A DNA stretch of 7,630 nucleotides, from assembly GCA_030614645.1 (NCBI GenBank), contig JAUWTR010000064.1, positions 1-7,630 on the forward strand, given 5' to 3'. The position numbers were made by a program, and so were the translations under genes. The stretch comes from Candidatus Aminicenantota bacterium (GTDB lineage: Bacteria > Acidobacteriota > Aminicenantia > Aminicenantales > Aminicenantaceae). Numbering within the stretch: the stretch's first letter is position 1; every line of letters begins with the position of its first letter. Under the pieces are notes generated by a model. That model worked only from the letters and a program-made list of their open reading frames with translations, was not told the DNA's origin and made no database searches. Shown in pieces: positions 1 through 6,654 of the stretch.

Positions 1-1187
1 CAAGAATTTTGAATGATATTTAAAACTACCTGTCTAATTTTATCTGCATCCACTTCTACTTCAGGAAGCCCCGTCTGGTAATAAGATTCCAGTTTGACTT
101 CCTTCAACTCTAAGAGATCAGCTATCATTTTTACCGATCCTTCGGTTATCTGTTCGATAGAGAAATATTCCAGATTCAACTCGGAGACTCTGGCAAAATT
201 AAGAAGTTCTTTAATAAATTTTTCTATAACAGCGATTCCCTCCCGGGAGATATTAAGATAAGCTTTCTCTGCTTCACTCAGTATATTTTTTTCAAACAGT
301 TTTTGGATATTAAGTTTTACCGAGGTCAAAGGATTTCTGATCTCATGAGCAATCCCCGTTGAAATATGGCCGATCGAAGCTAACTTTTCTACCTGGACCA
401 ATTTTTTATTGGCAGCTTCCGCCCTCTCTTTAAACAAGAGAAGTTTTTTGCTCATTTCATTAAAAGCTTTTGCCAGATTACCAATCTCATCCTGTGAGTC
501 TATATCAATTTTAAGAGAGAAATCTCCGCGGCTTATCTTAACAGTACCATCAACCAATTTCTTAATCGGCTCAGTTATCTTTCTGGTCAGCCAGGCTACT
601 CCCAAAATTCCTACTAACAGCCCCGCAAGTCCTATCAGTACAAGCAGCAGCCGTGTTTTCTGTATTTCAGCCTTGATATCAGCCTGTGAGAGACCAATCT
701 TTATAGAACCCCATTTCACAGGAGATTCAGGTAAAAAAATAGGCACTTCGATCTCTACTATGCTAAATATCGGGCTATTATCCCCTTGATCAAGTTTTCT
801 GGATTTAGAAAAAGAATCACCCTCTTTAGCAGAAGCTGAAAGATTGCTGAACTGATAGATATCTTCATAGCCAATAATAAAATCATTAGCAACAAAAGGC
901 TGGTTGTAGCGGTTATAAAAAATCACATACACTAGTTTTTCATCAATACGCCTTTCTATACTTTCCTTTACTCCCTCAAAATCCCAGCGGATAAAAGCCT
1001 GAAGATTTTCCTGAGCTATGTTCTTTGCCAGTAAGATCCCTTTGTTTTTTTGTTCCTCATATATTGCTTTCACTTCCCGGCCTTGAATAACAAATAGAAT
1101 AAATACAGTCTGAGCAAGCAGCAAAAGAATTACAGACACAGAAAGCTTGGTTCGTAAAGACACATTCCACTTGATCTTATTTTTCAT
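1..1187 (-). CDS. Membrane sensor histidine kinase, HAMP + HisKA (partial, C-terminus off the left edge)
   Basis: Sensor kinase of a two-component system in the cytoplasmic membrane; 395 codons are visible. A first membrane helix lies at about residues 15-35. An extracytoplasmic region at about 36-177 has no Cys clusters and looks Cache/PAS-like, which is my inference. A second helix spans about 179-200. A HAMP domain follows at about 201-253 (ITEPIKKL, then DEIGNLAKAFNEM), then a short helical linker. The HisKA domain carries the H-box GIAHEIRNPLTSV with phospho-acceptor His281. The last residues (DKIRQVVLNIIQNS) are the N-box that opens the HATPase domain, so the G-boxes are outside the window. 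ATG at 1187 is chosen because a basic N-terminus and helix follow. It lies inside the 3' end of the binding-protein gene (11-bp overlap) with no good Shine-Dalgarno, so translational coupling is likely. The H-box is of the NtrB/ZraS type, whose partners are usually NtrC-like regulators. Family assignment is secure; the signal is unknown. Confidence 0.95.
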   Translation of the reverse strand, partial: MKNKIKWNVSLRTKLSVSVILLLLAQTVFILFVIQGREVKAIYEEQKNKGILLAKNIAQENLQAFIRWDFEGVKESIERRIDEKLVYVIFYNRYNQPFVANDFIIGYEDIYQFSNLSASAKEGDSFSKSRKLDQGDNSPIFSIVEIEVPIFLPESPVKWGSIKIGLSQADIKAEIQKTRLLLVLIGLAGLLVGILGVAWLTRKITEPIKKLVDGTVKISRGDFSLKIDIDSQDEIGNLAKAFNEMSKKLLLFKERAEAANKKLVQVEKLASIGHISTGIAHEIRNPLTSVKLNIQKLFEKNILSEAEKAYLNISREGIAVIEKFIKELLNFARVSELNLEYFSIEQITEGSVKMIADLLELKEVKLESYYQTGLPEVEVDADKIRQVVLNIIQNS

Positions 1188-2796
1188 TTTCAAACCATAT
1201 TTTAAATGTCCTCAAATAATGAAGGCCCATAGGGGGAATTTCAATACCCTTAATCCGCTGCTGCATAGCAACCCTGTTCTGCTGTGAATAAAGCGGAACA
1301 GCAGGAATTTCTGAATTTAAAATTAGCTGTATTCTGTGGAACAATTTATTCCTCCTTGTCCAGCTCGGTTCTATCTCGGTTTGAGATAAAAGATTATCAA
1401 GTTCCGAGTTAACATAACCACAAAGATTTGCTTCCGATTTAGAATAAAATAATGGCCGGATGATATTGTCAGGGTCAGGAAAGTGCATTAGCTTATCCAT
1501 TAAAATCAGATAAGGCTTCCGACAGTCTTTTATCTCCTTATTAGACCTATAATAATCAACTTTTAATGATATCCCCAGGATTGAAAGCTGCTTTTTAAGT
1601 TCCCGGAAAAGCTTGATCTTAAACTCGTTTCTTGGATGAGAGAGAAAAAGGGTTATGGGTGGAATCTCTTTGTTTGGCGAAAATCCCCCCCCTTTTAATA
1701 TATTTTTTGCCCTCTCCGGATAATAAGTAGTTCTGTCATCCGCAAGGAACAATCCCGGCAGTTTTGGAGGAATAAAACTGTATAACAGCTCCCTTTTATA
1801 ACGTGCTTCGTGGGTCTCTTGAATAAGCTCACTTTTATTTATCCCGTAGAAAATCGCCCGGCGTAGAATTATATCATTTAGAGGCGGGATGTGACAGCTC
1901 ATACCCAAGTAAACGGGATGAAGGGAGCCATCCTCAAATATAATAAAATCTGATTTAAGCAACTTATCCGAAAGGACAGGTATGGAATCAATCTCTCCAT
2001 TTAAAAAATGCTCCAGGGTGTATAAGGGGCAGAATTCCACTACTTCCAAGCGGGGAGTACCTTGAAAATACTGCTTATTCCTGATCATTCGGACTCCGCA
2101 AATTTTAAGTCGTGTATCTCTTATCCAGGAGTCGAATTTAAACGGCCCGGTTCCTGATGGCCTACGAAAAAAATCTTTTCCCTGCTCAAGCACAAGCTCC
2201 CGAGGTAATATCTTGCAGAAATGCATACTCATCAAATATAAGGATAATGTCAGAGGCTTTTTCCAGAGAATCTCTATAGTTAACTCATCAATGACTTTTA
2301 TCCCTGAGATACCCTTTGTTCTTCCGGCATGGAAATCGGAAGCACCAGCTATTCTGGTTGCCAAAAATTGATAATAGGGCGAATTGACTTCAGGGTCCAA
2401 CAGTCTTTCCAATGAAAATTTTACATCATGGGCAGTGAGTTCTTCCCCGTGATGGAATTTGACTCCTTTTCTTAAATAAAAGCGATATCTTTTTCCATCA
2501 GGAGACGACTCCCAATATTCAGCCAGAGCAGGGACAATATCAAAATTATTATTCCTGTTTTCCAACCTTACCAATCCATCAAAAATCTGCTCAGATACAA
2601 ATATCGATGAATCCGAATTAACAGGATCTAACTGGACCTTAAAAGTATCTGAAAACGATTTTAGGCGGAATACATTCTTCTGTGGCGCCGGGTTTATAAT
2701 AATTCCCTCTTCAGAACCAAAGCCTATAACTATTGCTGACTGAAATAGAAAGAAAAATATAATAAAGAAAAGATTTATCCTGCTAATAATCCTCAT
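1177..2796 (-). CDS. Extracytoplasmic solute-binding protein, family 5 (peptide/nickel type)
   Basis: A 539-residue protein of the SBP_bac_5 family (OppA/DppA/NikA-like), at the usual length for the family. Members bind peptides, nickel chelates or sugars outside the membrane. The N-terminus is basic followed by a very hydrophobic stretch (residues 8-25). There is no lipobox Cys and no clear cleavage site, so it may be secreted or stay anchored. Family landmarks in order: FDGLVRLE (72-79), LAEYW (91-95), SPDGKRYRFYLRKGVKFHHG (98-117), TAHDVKFSLERLLDP (121-135), GTGPFKFDSW (215-224), LRRAIFYGINKSELI (311-325) and a C-terminal IPAVPLYS. The start is supported by AGGTG seven bases upstream of the ATG. 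A promoter candidate lies at 2847-2875. The stop overlaps the start of the histidine kinase, and no permease or ATPase gene is in the window, so a sensory co-receptor role is a reasonable inference. A G8 run encodes Gly369-371. The ligand cannot be read from the sequence. Confidence 0.92.
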   Translation of the reverse strand: MRIISRINLFFIIFFFLFQSAIVIGFGSEEGIIINPAPQKNVFRLKSFSDTFKVQLDPVNSDSSIFVSEQIFDGLVRLENRNNNFDIVPALAEYWESSPDGKRYRFYLRKGVKFHHGEELTAHDVKFSLERLLDPEVNSPYYQFLATRIAGASDFHAGRTKGISGIKVIDELTIEILWKKPLTLSLYLMSMHFCKILPRELVLEQGKDFFRRPSGTGPFKFDSWIRDTRLKICGVRMIRNKQYFQGTPRLEVVEFCPLYTLEHFLNGEIDSIPVLSDKLLKSDFIIFEDGSLHPVYLGMSCHIPPLNDIILRRAIFYGINKSELIQETHEARYKRELLYSFIPPKLPGLFLADDRTTYYPERAKNILKGGGFSPNKEIPPITLFLSHPRNEFKIKLFRELKKQLSILGISLKVDYYRSNKEIKDCRKPYLILMDKLMHFPDPDNIIRPLFYSKSEANLCGYVNSELDNLLSQTEIEPSWTRRNKLFHRIQLILNSEIPAVPLYSQQNRVAMQQRIKGIEIPPMGLHYLRTFKIWFENEK

Positions 2797-2812
2797 ATCC
2801 TCTCACCTATAA
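2797..2812 (-). promoter_or_regulatory. Ribosome binding site of the solute-binding protein
   Basis: On the minus strand the bases before the ATG read TATAGGTGAGAGGAT. AGGTG with seven bases of spacing is a good anti-Shine-Dalgarno match, and a second purine run (GAGAGG) lies closer in. This supports the start at 2796. Confidence 0.7.
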
Positions 2813-2846
2813 AATGAGATGAATTGCATCATTTGTACCAGGATAC

Positions 2847-2875
2847 AGTTTACCTGATAAGCGATGGAATGTAAA
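2847..2875 (-). promoter_or_regulatory. Candidate sigma-70-type promoter for the binding protein / kinase operon
   Basis: On the minus strand TTTACA (2870-2875; 5 of 6 to the consensus -35) is followed, after exactly 17 bp, by TAAACT (2847-2852; 4 of 6 to the consensus -10). The expected transcript would start near 2840 and have a leader of about 44 nt. The -35 box forms one arm of a perfect 6-bp inverted repeat at 2870-2886. No convincing terminator separates this point from the upstream GNAT gene, so read-through is also possible. Assigned by eye only. Confidence 0.45.
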
Positions 2876-2886
2876 GATTTTTTACA
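2870..2886. repeat. Short inverted repeat overlapping the candidate -35 box
   Basis: TGTAAA (2870-2875) and TTTACA (2881-2886) are perfect 6-bp arms around a 5-bp spacer. A site like this over a -35 box could be a repressor operator, but a 6-bp A/T-rich repeat can also occur by chance. Confidence 0.3.
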
Positions 2887-2912
2887 AGAAAGAAATAGGG
2901 CTGACCTGGTCC

Positions 2913-3881
2913 TTATTTCATCCCCTTAGACAGCACATAGAAATCCCGCATGCGGTCTTTGATTTTTTTGTAGCGAAAGTCAATAATTTTATATCCATCC
3001 TTTAATATAGAACAAAAAGCTTCCTTGGTTTTTTTTCGCCAGTAGACCGGGATATTACGGACTTCTTTATCTAAAACATCTGTTTCCTGCAGCAGGGTAT
3101 AGAAATCATAAGGTATTTCAATAAGCATAATGTTGCACAAGGAGTAGCTGCCTTTTTTTACTACGGGCAGGCAAACTTGCCCGGTTTTCCCTCTGACCTC
3201 CCGGCTTTCAGAATAGACAATTAATCTATCTTCTTCGAGTAAAAGTTCCAAGTCATATTTAGGCCTCTTGATCTCTTTCTTCAAATCCCATGATACAAAA
3301 AAGCGGTCACTAGGGACATCTACCCTGTTTAGTTTTCCCGCAAATCCTTTATAAAATGCCTCTTTATACGCAATAACCTCCATTCCAAAGATATGGAAAT
3401 TTCGATAGGCATTTACTCCGGTTAAAGGGTCAAAAGTGCAGGTAATTGTATTAATGCCTAAAATCTCTATTACTTTTTGCCTTTGAAACTGTTTTAAAAA
3501 AAAACCCAGGCCATACTTTTGAAAATCCTGCTTCACTGAAGCATACTGGGAATAAAATTCCAAGTTAGCCGGATTTCTATAGCCAATATTCAGGTCTTTG
3601 ATCCCGACATAGCCATAAGAAAATCCAATCAGGTGCTCTCTATTTTTAGGAAACCTCCCATTTTTACTCTCTATATATATCCCTATATAGAGGCTGCTTC
3701 CATCATTGAAAATATTTTGGCCGGCCATATTCCTGGCTGCTGAAAAGTTATCATCCGGGTCCTCCCATATCTCATATCTCAACTCTTCAAACTTTGCATA
3801 CTCAGCTAACTTATCTGAAGTTTCAACCGCAAATAAAAAACGTCTTCCCTTTAACTCATGGATCACTTCTAAATCTCTCAT
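2913..3881 (-). CDS. GNAT-superfamily predicted acetyltransferase (COG3375-like)
   Basis: A 322-residue cytoplasmic protein with no signal peptide or membrane helix. It resembles the COG3375 group of GNAT-superfamily predicted acetyltransferases, from memory of the family pattern. A YEIWED segment (36-41) opens the domain, and an IGFSYGY strand lies at 85-91. An acetyl-CoA-loop-like QKYGLGFFLKQFQRQ (121-135) corresponds to the Q/RxxGxG/A motif, with Gln first. The diagnostic CTFDPLTGVNAYRNFHIFG (148-166) and LNRVDVPSDRFFVSW (184-198) follow. The C-terminal third (about 205-322) carries the family's IPYDF and YWRKKTKEAF...DGYKIIDF segments. The acceptor substrate is not known for the group, so no gene name is given. 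The ATG at 3881 is immediately preceded by an in-frame TAA and has no Shine-Dalgarno. A -10-like box only about 8 bp upstream suggests a leaderless message. A T9 run lies in the acetyl-CoA loop region. Confidence 0.8.
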   Translation of the reverse strand: MRDLEVIHELKGRRFLFAVETSDKLAEYAKFEELRYEIWEDPDDNFSAARNMAGQNIFNDGSSLYIGIYIESKNGRFPKNREHLIGFSYGYVGIKDLNIGYRNPANLEFYSQYASVKQDFQKYGLGFFLKQFQRQKVIEILGINTITCTFDPLTGVNAYRNFHIFGMEVIAYKEAFYKGFAGKLNRVDVPSDRFFVSWDLKKEIKRPKYDLELLLEEDRLIVYSESREVRGKTGQVCLPVVKKGSYSLCNIMLIEIPYDFYTLLQETDVLDKEVRNIPVYWRKKTKEAFCSILKDGYKIIDFRYKKIKDRMRDFYVLSKGMK

Positions 3882-3889
3882 TTAATCTA

Positions 3890-3919
3890 ATTTTACCGAA
3901 ACATGCTGTTAAAAAGCAA
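3890..3919 (-). promoter_or_regulatory. Candidate promoter of the GNAT gene, giving a leaderless or near-leaderless mRNA
   Basis: On the minus strand TTGCTT (3914-3919) and TAAAAT (3890-3895; 5 of 6 to the -10 consensus) are 18 bp apart. A start about 7 bases downstream of the -10 falls at about 3883-3881, on or next to the ATG. That fits the absence of a Shine-Dalgarno site. The -35 box is weak and lies inside the inverted repeat at 3914-3933. Confidence 0.35.
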
Positions 3920-3933
3920 GAGGCTACTTGCTT
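3914..3933. repeat. Inverted repeat in the divergent control region (operator candidate)
   Basis: AAGCAAG (3914-3920) and CTTGCTT (3927-3933) are perfect 7-bp arms around a 6-bp spacer. The repeat lies between the two divergent genes, covers the weak -35 box of the GNAT gene and ends 14 bp before the -35 box of the rightward gene. A regulator binding here could affect both directions. On the minus strand the second arm is followed by a few T, so a weak hairpin terminator is a less likely alternative. Confidence 0.4.
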
Positions 3934-3946
3934 GAGAGGAAAAAGT

Positions 3947-3975
3947 TTGAATCCAATCAGGTTTTAATATATAAG
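3947..3975 (+). promoter_or_regulatory. Candidate sigma-70-type promoter of the PHP metallohydrolase gene
   Basis: TTGAAT (3947-3952; 4 of 6) and TATAAG (3970-3975; 5 of 6) are separated by exactly 17 bp. The predicted transcript starts near 3982 and has a leader of about 20 nt containing the Shine-Dalgarno GGAGG. This is the best promoter match in the window, assigned by eye. Confidence 0.5.
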
Positions 3976-3993
3976 ATATGAGAATAATAGATT

Positions 3994-3998
3994 GGAGG
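3994..3998 (+). promoter_or_regulatory. Shine-Dalgarno site that fixes the PHP metallohydrolase start
   Basis: GGAGG lies five bases before the ATG at 4004. A TTG at 3992 in the same frame would start on the ribosome binding site itself, so the ATG is the real start. It also gives a normal signal peptide. Confidence 0.8.
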
Positions 3999-4003
3999 AA
4001 AAA

Positions 4004-6448
4004 ATGAATATCTTAAAGAAAATTTTAGCCCTTATATGTTTACTGTTTATCCCGATTGCCCTGACTGCTGCCCAAGAACAGCCCAAAATCACTCAAACCG
4101 CAGACCATGTCATCTCTTTTGGAAATAATCTAGCGGTTATTGGCGCTTCCTCCCAAATTTTTCAATCCATCTTAAACTATCCTATTGCTGATACTAGGGG
4201 ATGCCTGATCAGCTTTGTCCCTGCCGGAAAAAACCTTAACAACCTTATTTGTATAGGCTCTCCATACCTTAAACTTAGGGATAAACAGGAGTTCGTTGCT
4301 TATTCCTCAGTTAAAAAGATAGAAAGCTTGACTGCTGAAAGTTCCCTGAGTATGGAGGCAACCGGAAATTATGAGGGATACCGGGGAGAAAAAGCCAGTA
4401 TTACAACGACTTACAATTTTATCCCACAATCAGGAAAAATAGATATTTCCTCCACCATAATAAATACCGGAAAAAATACAATAGATAAATTCTCCTACTC
4501 AGTCTTATGCGGAACAAACACCCGTTATTCTTTTTCCCCTTTTCACAAAGAAATATTCCCCAGTTTAAACTTCAGAATATATCAGAAAGAAGACCTGGCC
4601 CTAGGCTGGATAAACCTTAATTCGACATCAGATAACGATAAAGACTCTCTAGCTCCGGAAAAAAGCTTTAATGTCCGCTACTCTCTGTTGGTCGACAGCC
4701 AGGTTGCCAGTTTGATGGAAAGGATTTATCAGATCCTGGGGGCAAAAACTGTACAAGCCGGAATCCTCCTGGAAGAATATGAGGGAAACCTGGCTGAAGT
4801 GATTATAAGTGACGTCTTATCCGGATCGATTTTTTTCCGTACATTTTTAACATCAAAAAAGATCACAGGCATCCCTCTTCCAGAAGGCACTTATTCCGCC
4901 AGGGCAAATCTATTTCCAGCTGTACATAGAAAAACCTTTGCTGCAGGTTCTGGTAAAGAAAATATCTGTACTATCAAGGATACTGCTAAGGGAAAAATCA
5001 AGGTCCGGATCTTAACCGGGCAGGGGAAATTTGTCCCGGGAAAAGTTACTTTTATTGGTCTATCCCCGACTGAATCCCCTTACTTCAAACCGGACAATCC
5101 CTTGATAACCGGGAAATACTGGGAGACATTTAAAAACTCTCGCTTCTCCGGCGAACAAGGCCTCGAGATCACTCTGCCGGTCGGAACCTATCTTATATAT
5201 GCTTCACGCGGTCCTGAATATTCGTTCGACCAACAGGTAGTAGAAATCCTGAAAAACGACCAGCAAAAATTTGACTTCCATATCAATAAAGAAGTCGATA
5301 CAGCAGATTTGATATCCATAGACCCCCATATGCATACACCAAAATCAGATGGGAAGATGAGCATTGCAGCCCGGGTGAAATCCCTGGCAGCCGAAGGCAT
5401 TGAAGTAGCCATGTTAACAGACCATAACTATATCACCAACTATCTCCCTGCTCTTAAATCCACAGGCCTGGAAAATATTCTTTCTTTTATATTCGGTAAT
5501 GAAGTAACCATCAACGGAATGATCCACTATAATACTTACCCTCTGACATACCGGGAAGATAAAAAAAACAATGGAGCAATAAATCCAGTATCCGACACTG
5601 TGACCCCACTCTTTAAACTAAGCCGAGAAACCGATCCCGAAACTCTTATACAAGTAAATCATCCCAGGAGCGGTACCCTGGGCTATTTCAATATGTTCCA
5701 GCTTGACCCGGAAACAGCCGCTTATGCTTTAAAAGGTTTTGACACTTCTTTTGATGTTCTGGAAATAATAAACGGTCCTTACTGCCATCCTGCCAATGCC
5801 GCTTCCATACAGGATTGGCTTCATCTTTTAAACCGCGGCTACTACTATCCCCTGGTTGGTTCCTCTGATTCACACGGAATCGACCAAAGAGAGCCTGGAT
5901 ACTCACTTACATATGTCTATTACCATGGTGAAAAGGGAGGCGATCTTGATGAAAATACTCTGATACAAGCAATAAAATGGGGCCACTCATTTGCCAGTAA
6001 TGGCCCGATAATCGATGTTAAAGTCAATGACACTTTTAAGTGTGGAGATACCTTAACAGACAAAGACGGGAATGTGGACTTAGAAGTCAGAGTCCAAAGT
6101 GCTTCCTGGGTTGCTTTGGATATGGTCCGGCTAATAATCAATGGAAAAAGAAATTTGGGATTTCCGATACAACAAAAAAATCCAGGGGCCTTAGATTTTA
6201 CAAAAAAAATACAGTTGAATATCAAAGAGGATTCCTATATTGTTGTCGAAATCTTAGGCAAAAAAAGCCTCTATCCTGTTATGCAGGCCACAGCTCAGGA
6301 CGGACTTTCAAGCAATGCTATCCTCCCTTATGCTCTAACCAATCCCATCTTTATCGATGTGGACGGAAATGGAAAATTCGATCCTCCTATAAAGGACAAA
6401 ATCAAACTCGTCGATCAAATACCGGAAACTGACAATACAGAAAAATAG
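4004..6448 (+). CDS. Exported PHP-domain metallohydrolase, CehA/McbA family
   Basis: An 814-residue protein with a Sec signal peptide (MNILKK, hydrophobic core 7-20, likely cleavage near ALTA/AQEQ), so it acts outside the membrane. Residues about 25-325 are a beta-rich region I do not recognise. Residues about 330-425 form the beta-sandwich typical of this family, ending in LPVGTYLIYASRGPEYS. The PHP metal site follows: HMHTPKSDG (His442, His444, Asp449), TDHN (472-475), GNEV with Glu500, then His508, NHPRSG with His553, and SSDSHG with Asp622 and His624. All expected metal ligands appear intact. GHSFASNGP (660-668) and a beta-rich tail follow. Near the end DVDGNGKFDPP (785-795) looks like a calcium-binding loop, common at this place in the family. 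Characterised relatives hydrolyse carbaryl; other PHP enzymes cleave phosphoesters. The substrate here is unknown. The start is set by GGAGG and the signal peptide. Confidence 0.9.
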   Translation: MNILKKILALICLLFIPIALTAAQEQPKITQTADHVISFGNNLAVIGASSQIFQSILNYPIADTRGCLISFVPAGKNLNNLICIGSPYLKLRDKQEFVAYSSVKKIESLTAESSLSMEATGNYEGYRGEKASITTTYNFIPQSGKIDISSTIINTGKNTIDKFSYSVLCGTNTRYSFSPFHKEIFPSLNFRIYQKEDLALGWINLNSTSDNDKDSLAPEKSFNVRYSLLVDSQVASLMERIYQILGAKTVQAGILLEEYEGNLAEVIISDVLSGSIFFRTFLTSKKITGIPLPEGTYSARANLFPAVHRKTFAAGSGKENICTIKDTAKGKIKVRILTGQGKFVPGKVTFIGLSPTESPYFKPDNPLITGKYWETFKNSRFSGEQGLEITLPVGTYLIYASRGPEYSFDQQVVEILKNDQQKFDFHINKEVDTADLISIDPHMHTPKSDGKMSIAARVKSLAAEGIEVAMLTDHNYITNYLPALKSTGLENILSFIFGNEVTINGMIHYNTYPLTYREDKKNNGAINPVSDTVTPLFKLSRETDPETLIQVNHPRSGTLGYFNMFQLDPETAAYALKGFDTSFDVLEIINGPYCHPANAASIQDWLHLLNRGYYYPLVGSSDSHGIDQREPGYSLTYVYYHGEKGGDLDENTLIQAIKWGHSFASNGPIIDVKVNDTFKCGDTLTDKDGNVDLEVRVQSASWVALDMVRLIINGKRNLGFPIQQKNPGALDFTKKIQLNIKEDSYIVVEILGKKSLYPVMQATAQDGLSSNAILPYALTNPIFIDVDGNGKFDPPIKDKIKLVDQIPETDNTEK

Positions 6449-6451
6449 TTA

Positions 6452-6570
6452 AGAAAGCAGGGAGGATGCTTCCTGTTAATGGGGAGCTGAGTCGGATATT
6501 AAATAGTGCCTGATGAATCTGATAGCTTGATCCATCTCCCCCTGCTTTCTATATCTATCACGGAGATGGA
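6452..6570 (+). other. Inverted-repeat block, possible structured or switching RNA
   Basis: This lies in the 206-nt gap after the metallohydrolase gene. An 11-bp perfect pair, AGAAAGCAGGG (6452-6462) with CCCTGCTTTCT (6540-6550), encloses two smaller hairpins. One is AGGA/TCCT (6463-6474); the other is GATGAATC/GATCCATC (6512-6519 with 6529-6536, 7 of 8 pairs). Together they would make a multi-branch fold. A competing 9-bp pair, TCCATCTCC (6531-6539) with GGAGATGGA (6562-6570), cannot coexist with the second hairpin. There is no U-tract, so it is not a standard terminator. It matches no riboswitch class I can name. It could be a leader element of the lipid kinase, a 3' processing structure, or chance. 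Confidence 0.35.
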
Positions 6571-6612
6571 GATGATTAATTTTAACATAGAATTTGCGAA
6601 ATTCCTCATTTT

Positions 6613-6642
6613 TTGGTAATAATATATCGTATTCTTTATAAA
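6613..6642 (+). promoter_or_regulatory. Weak promoter candidate for the lipid kinase gene
   Basis: TTGGTA (6613-6618) and TATAAA (6637-6642) are 18 bp apart. Transcription would begin around 6649, leaving only about 5 nt before the ATG at 6655, which fits the missing Shine-Dalgarno. An alternative is TTGCGA (6594-6599) with a poor -10 at 6617-6622. In A/T-rich DNA such matches are easy to find, so confidence is low. Confidence 0.25.
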
Positions 6643-6654
6643 GCTGTAAACGAA

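Noticed and set aside
409..789. Open frame of 126 codons on the + strand
   Set aside because: It lies entirely opposite the histidine kinase, has low-complexity Ser/Ile-rich content and no ribosome site; the minus-strand frame has clear HAMP and HisKA motifs.
3992..4003. TTG start at 3992 for the metallohydrolase
   Set aside because: It overlaps the GGAGG ribosome site itself; the ATG at 4004 has ideal spacing and starts the signal peptide.
5188..6225. Three minus-strand open frames opposite the metallohydrolase gene (5188-5412, 5688-5906, 5920-6225)
   Set aside because: They are antisense to well-supported coding sequence, with no recognisable domains or start signals.
6040..6432. Open frame of 130 codons on the + strand inside the metallohydrolase gene
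   Set aside because: It is a +1 shadow of the C-terminal domain. The main frame continues with family motifs to the calcium-loop segment and stop.
6481..6545. Look-alike of a TPP riboswitch (GGGGAGCTGAG followed by CCTGAT)
   Set aside because: The conserved CUGAGA context and the GCG-N-AGGGA segment are missing and the spacing is wrong; the resemblance is superficial.
6449..6600. Rho-independent terminator after the metallohydrolase gene
   Set aside because: The long stem at 6452-6550 has a loop far too large and no following T-run. No other GC-rich hairpin with a T-tract was found.
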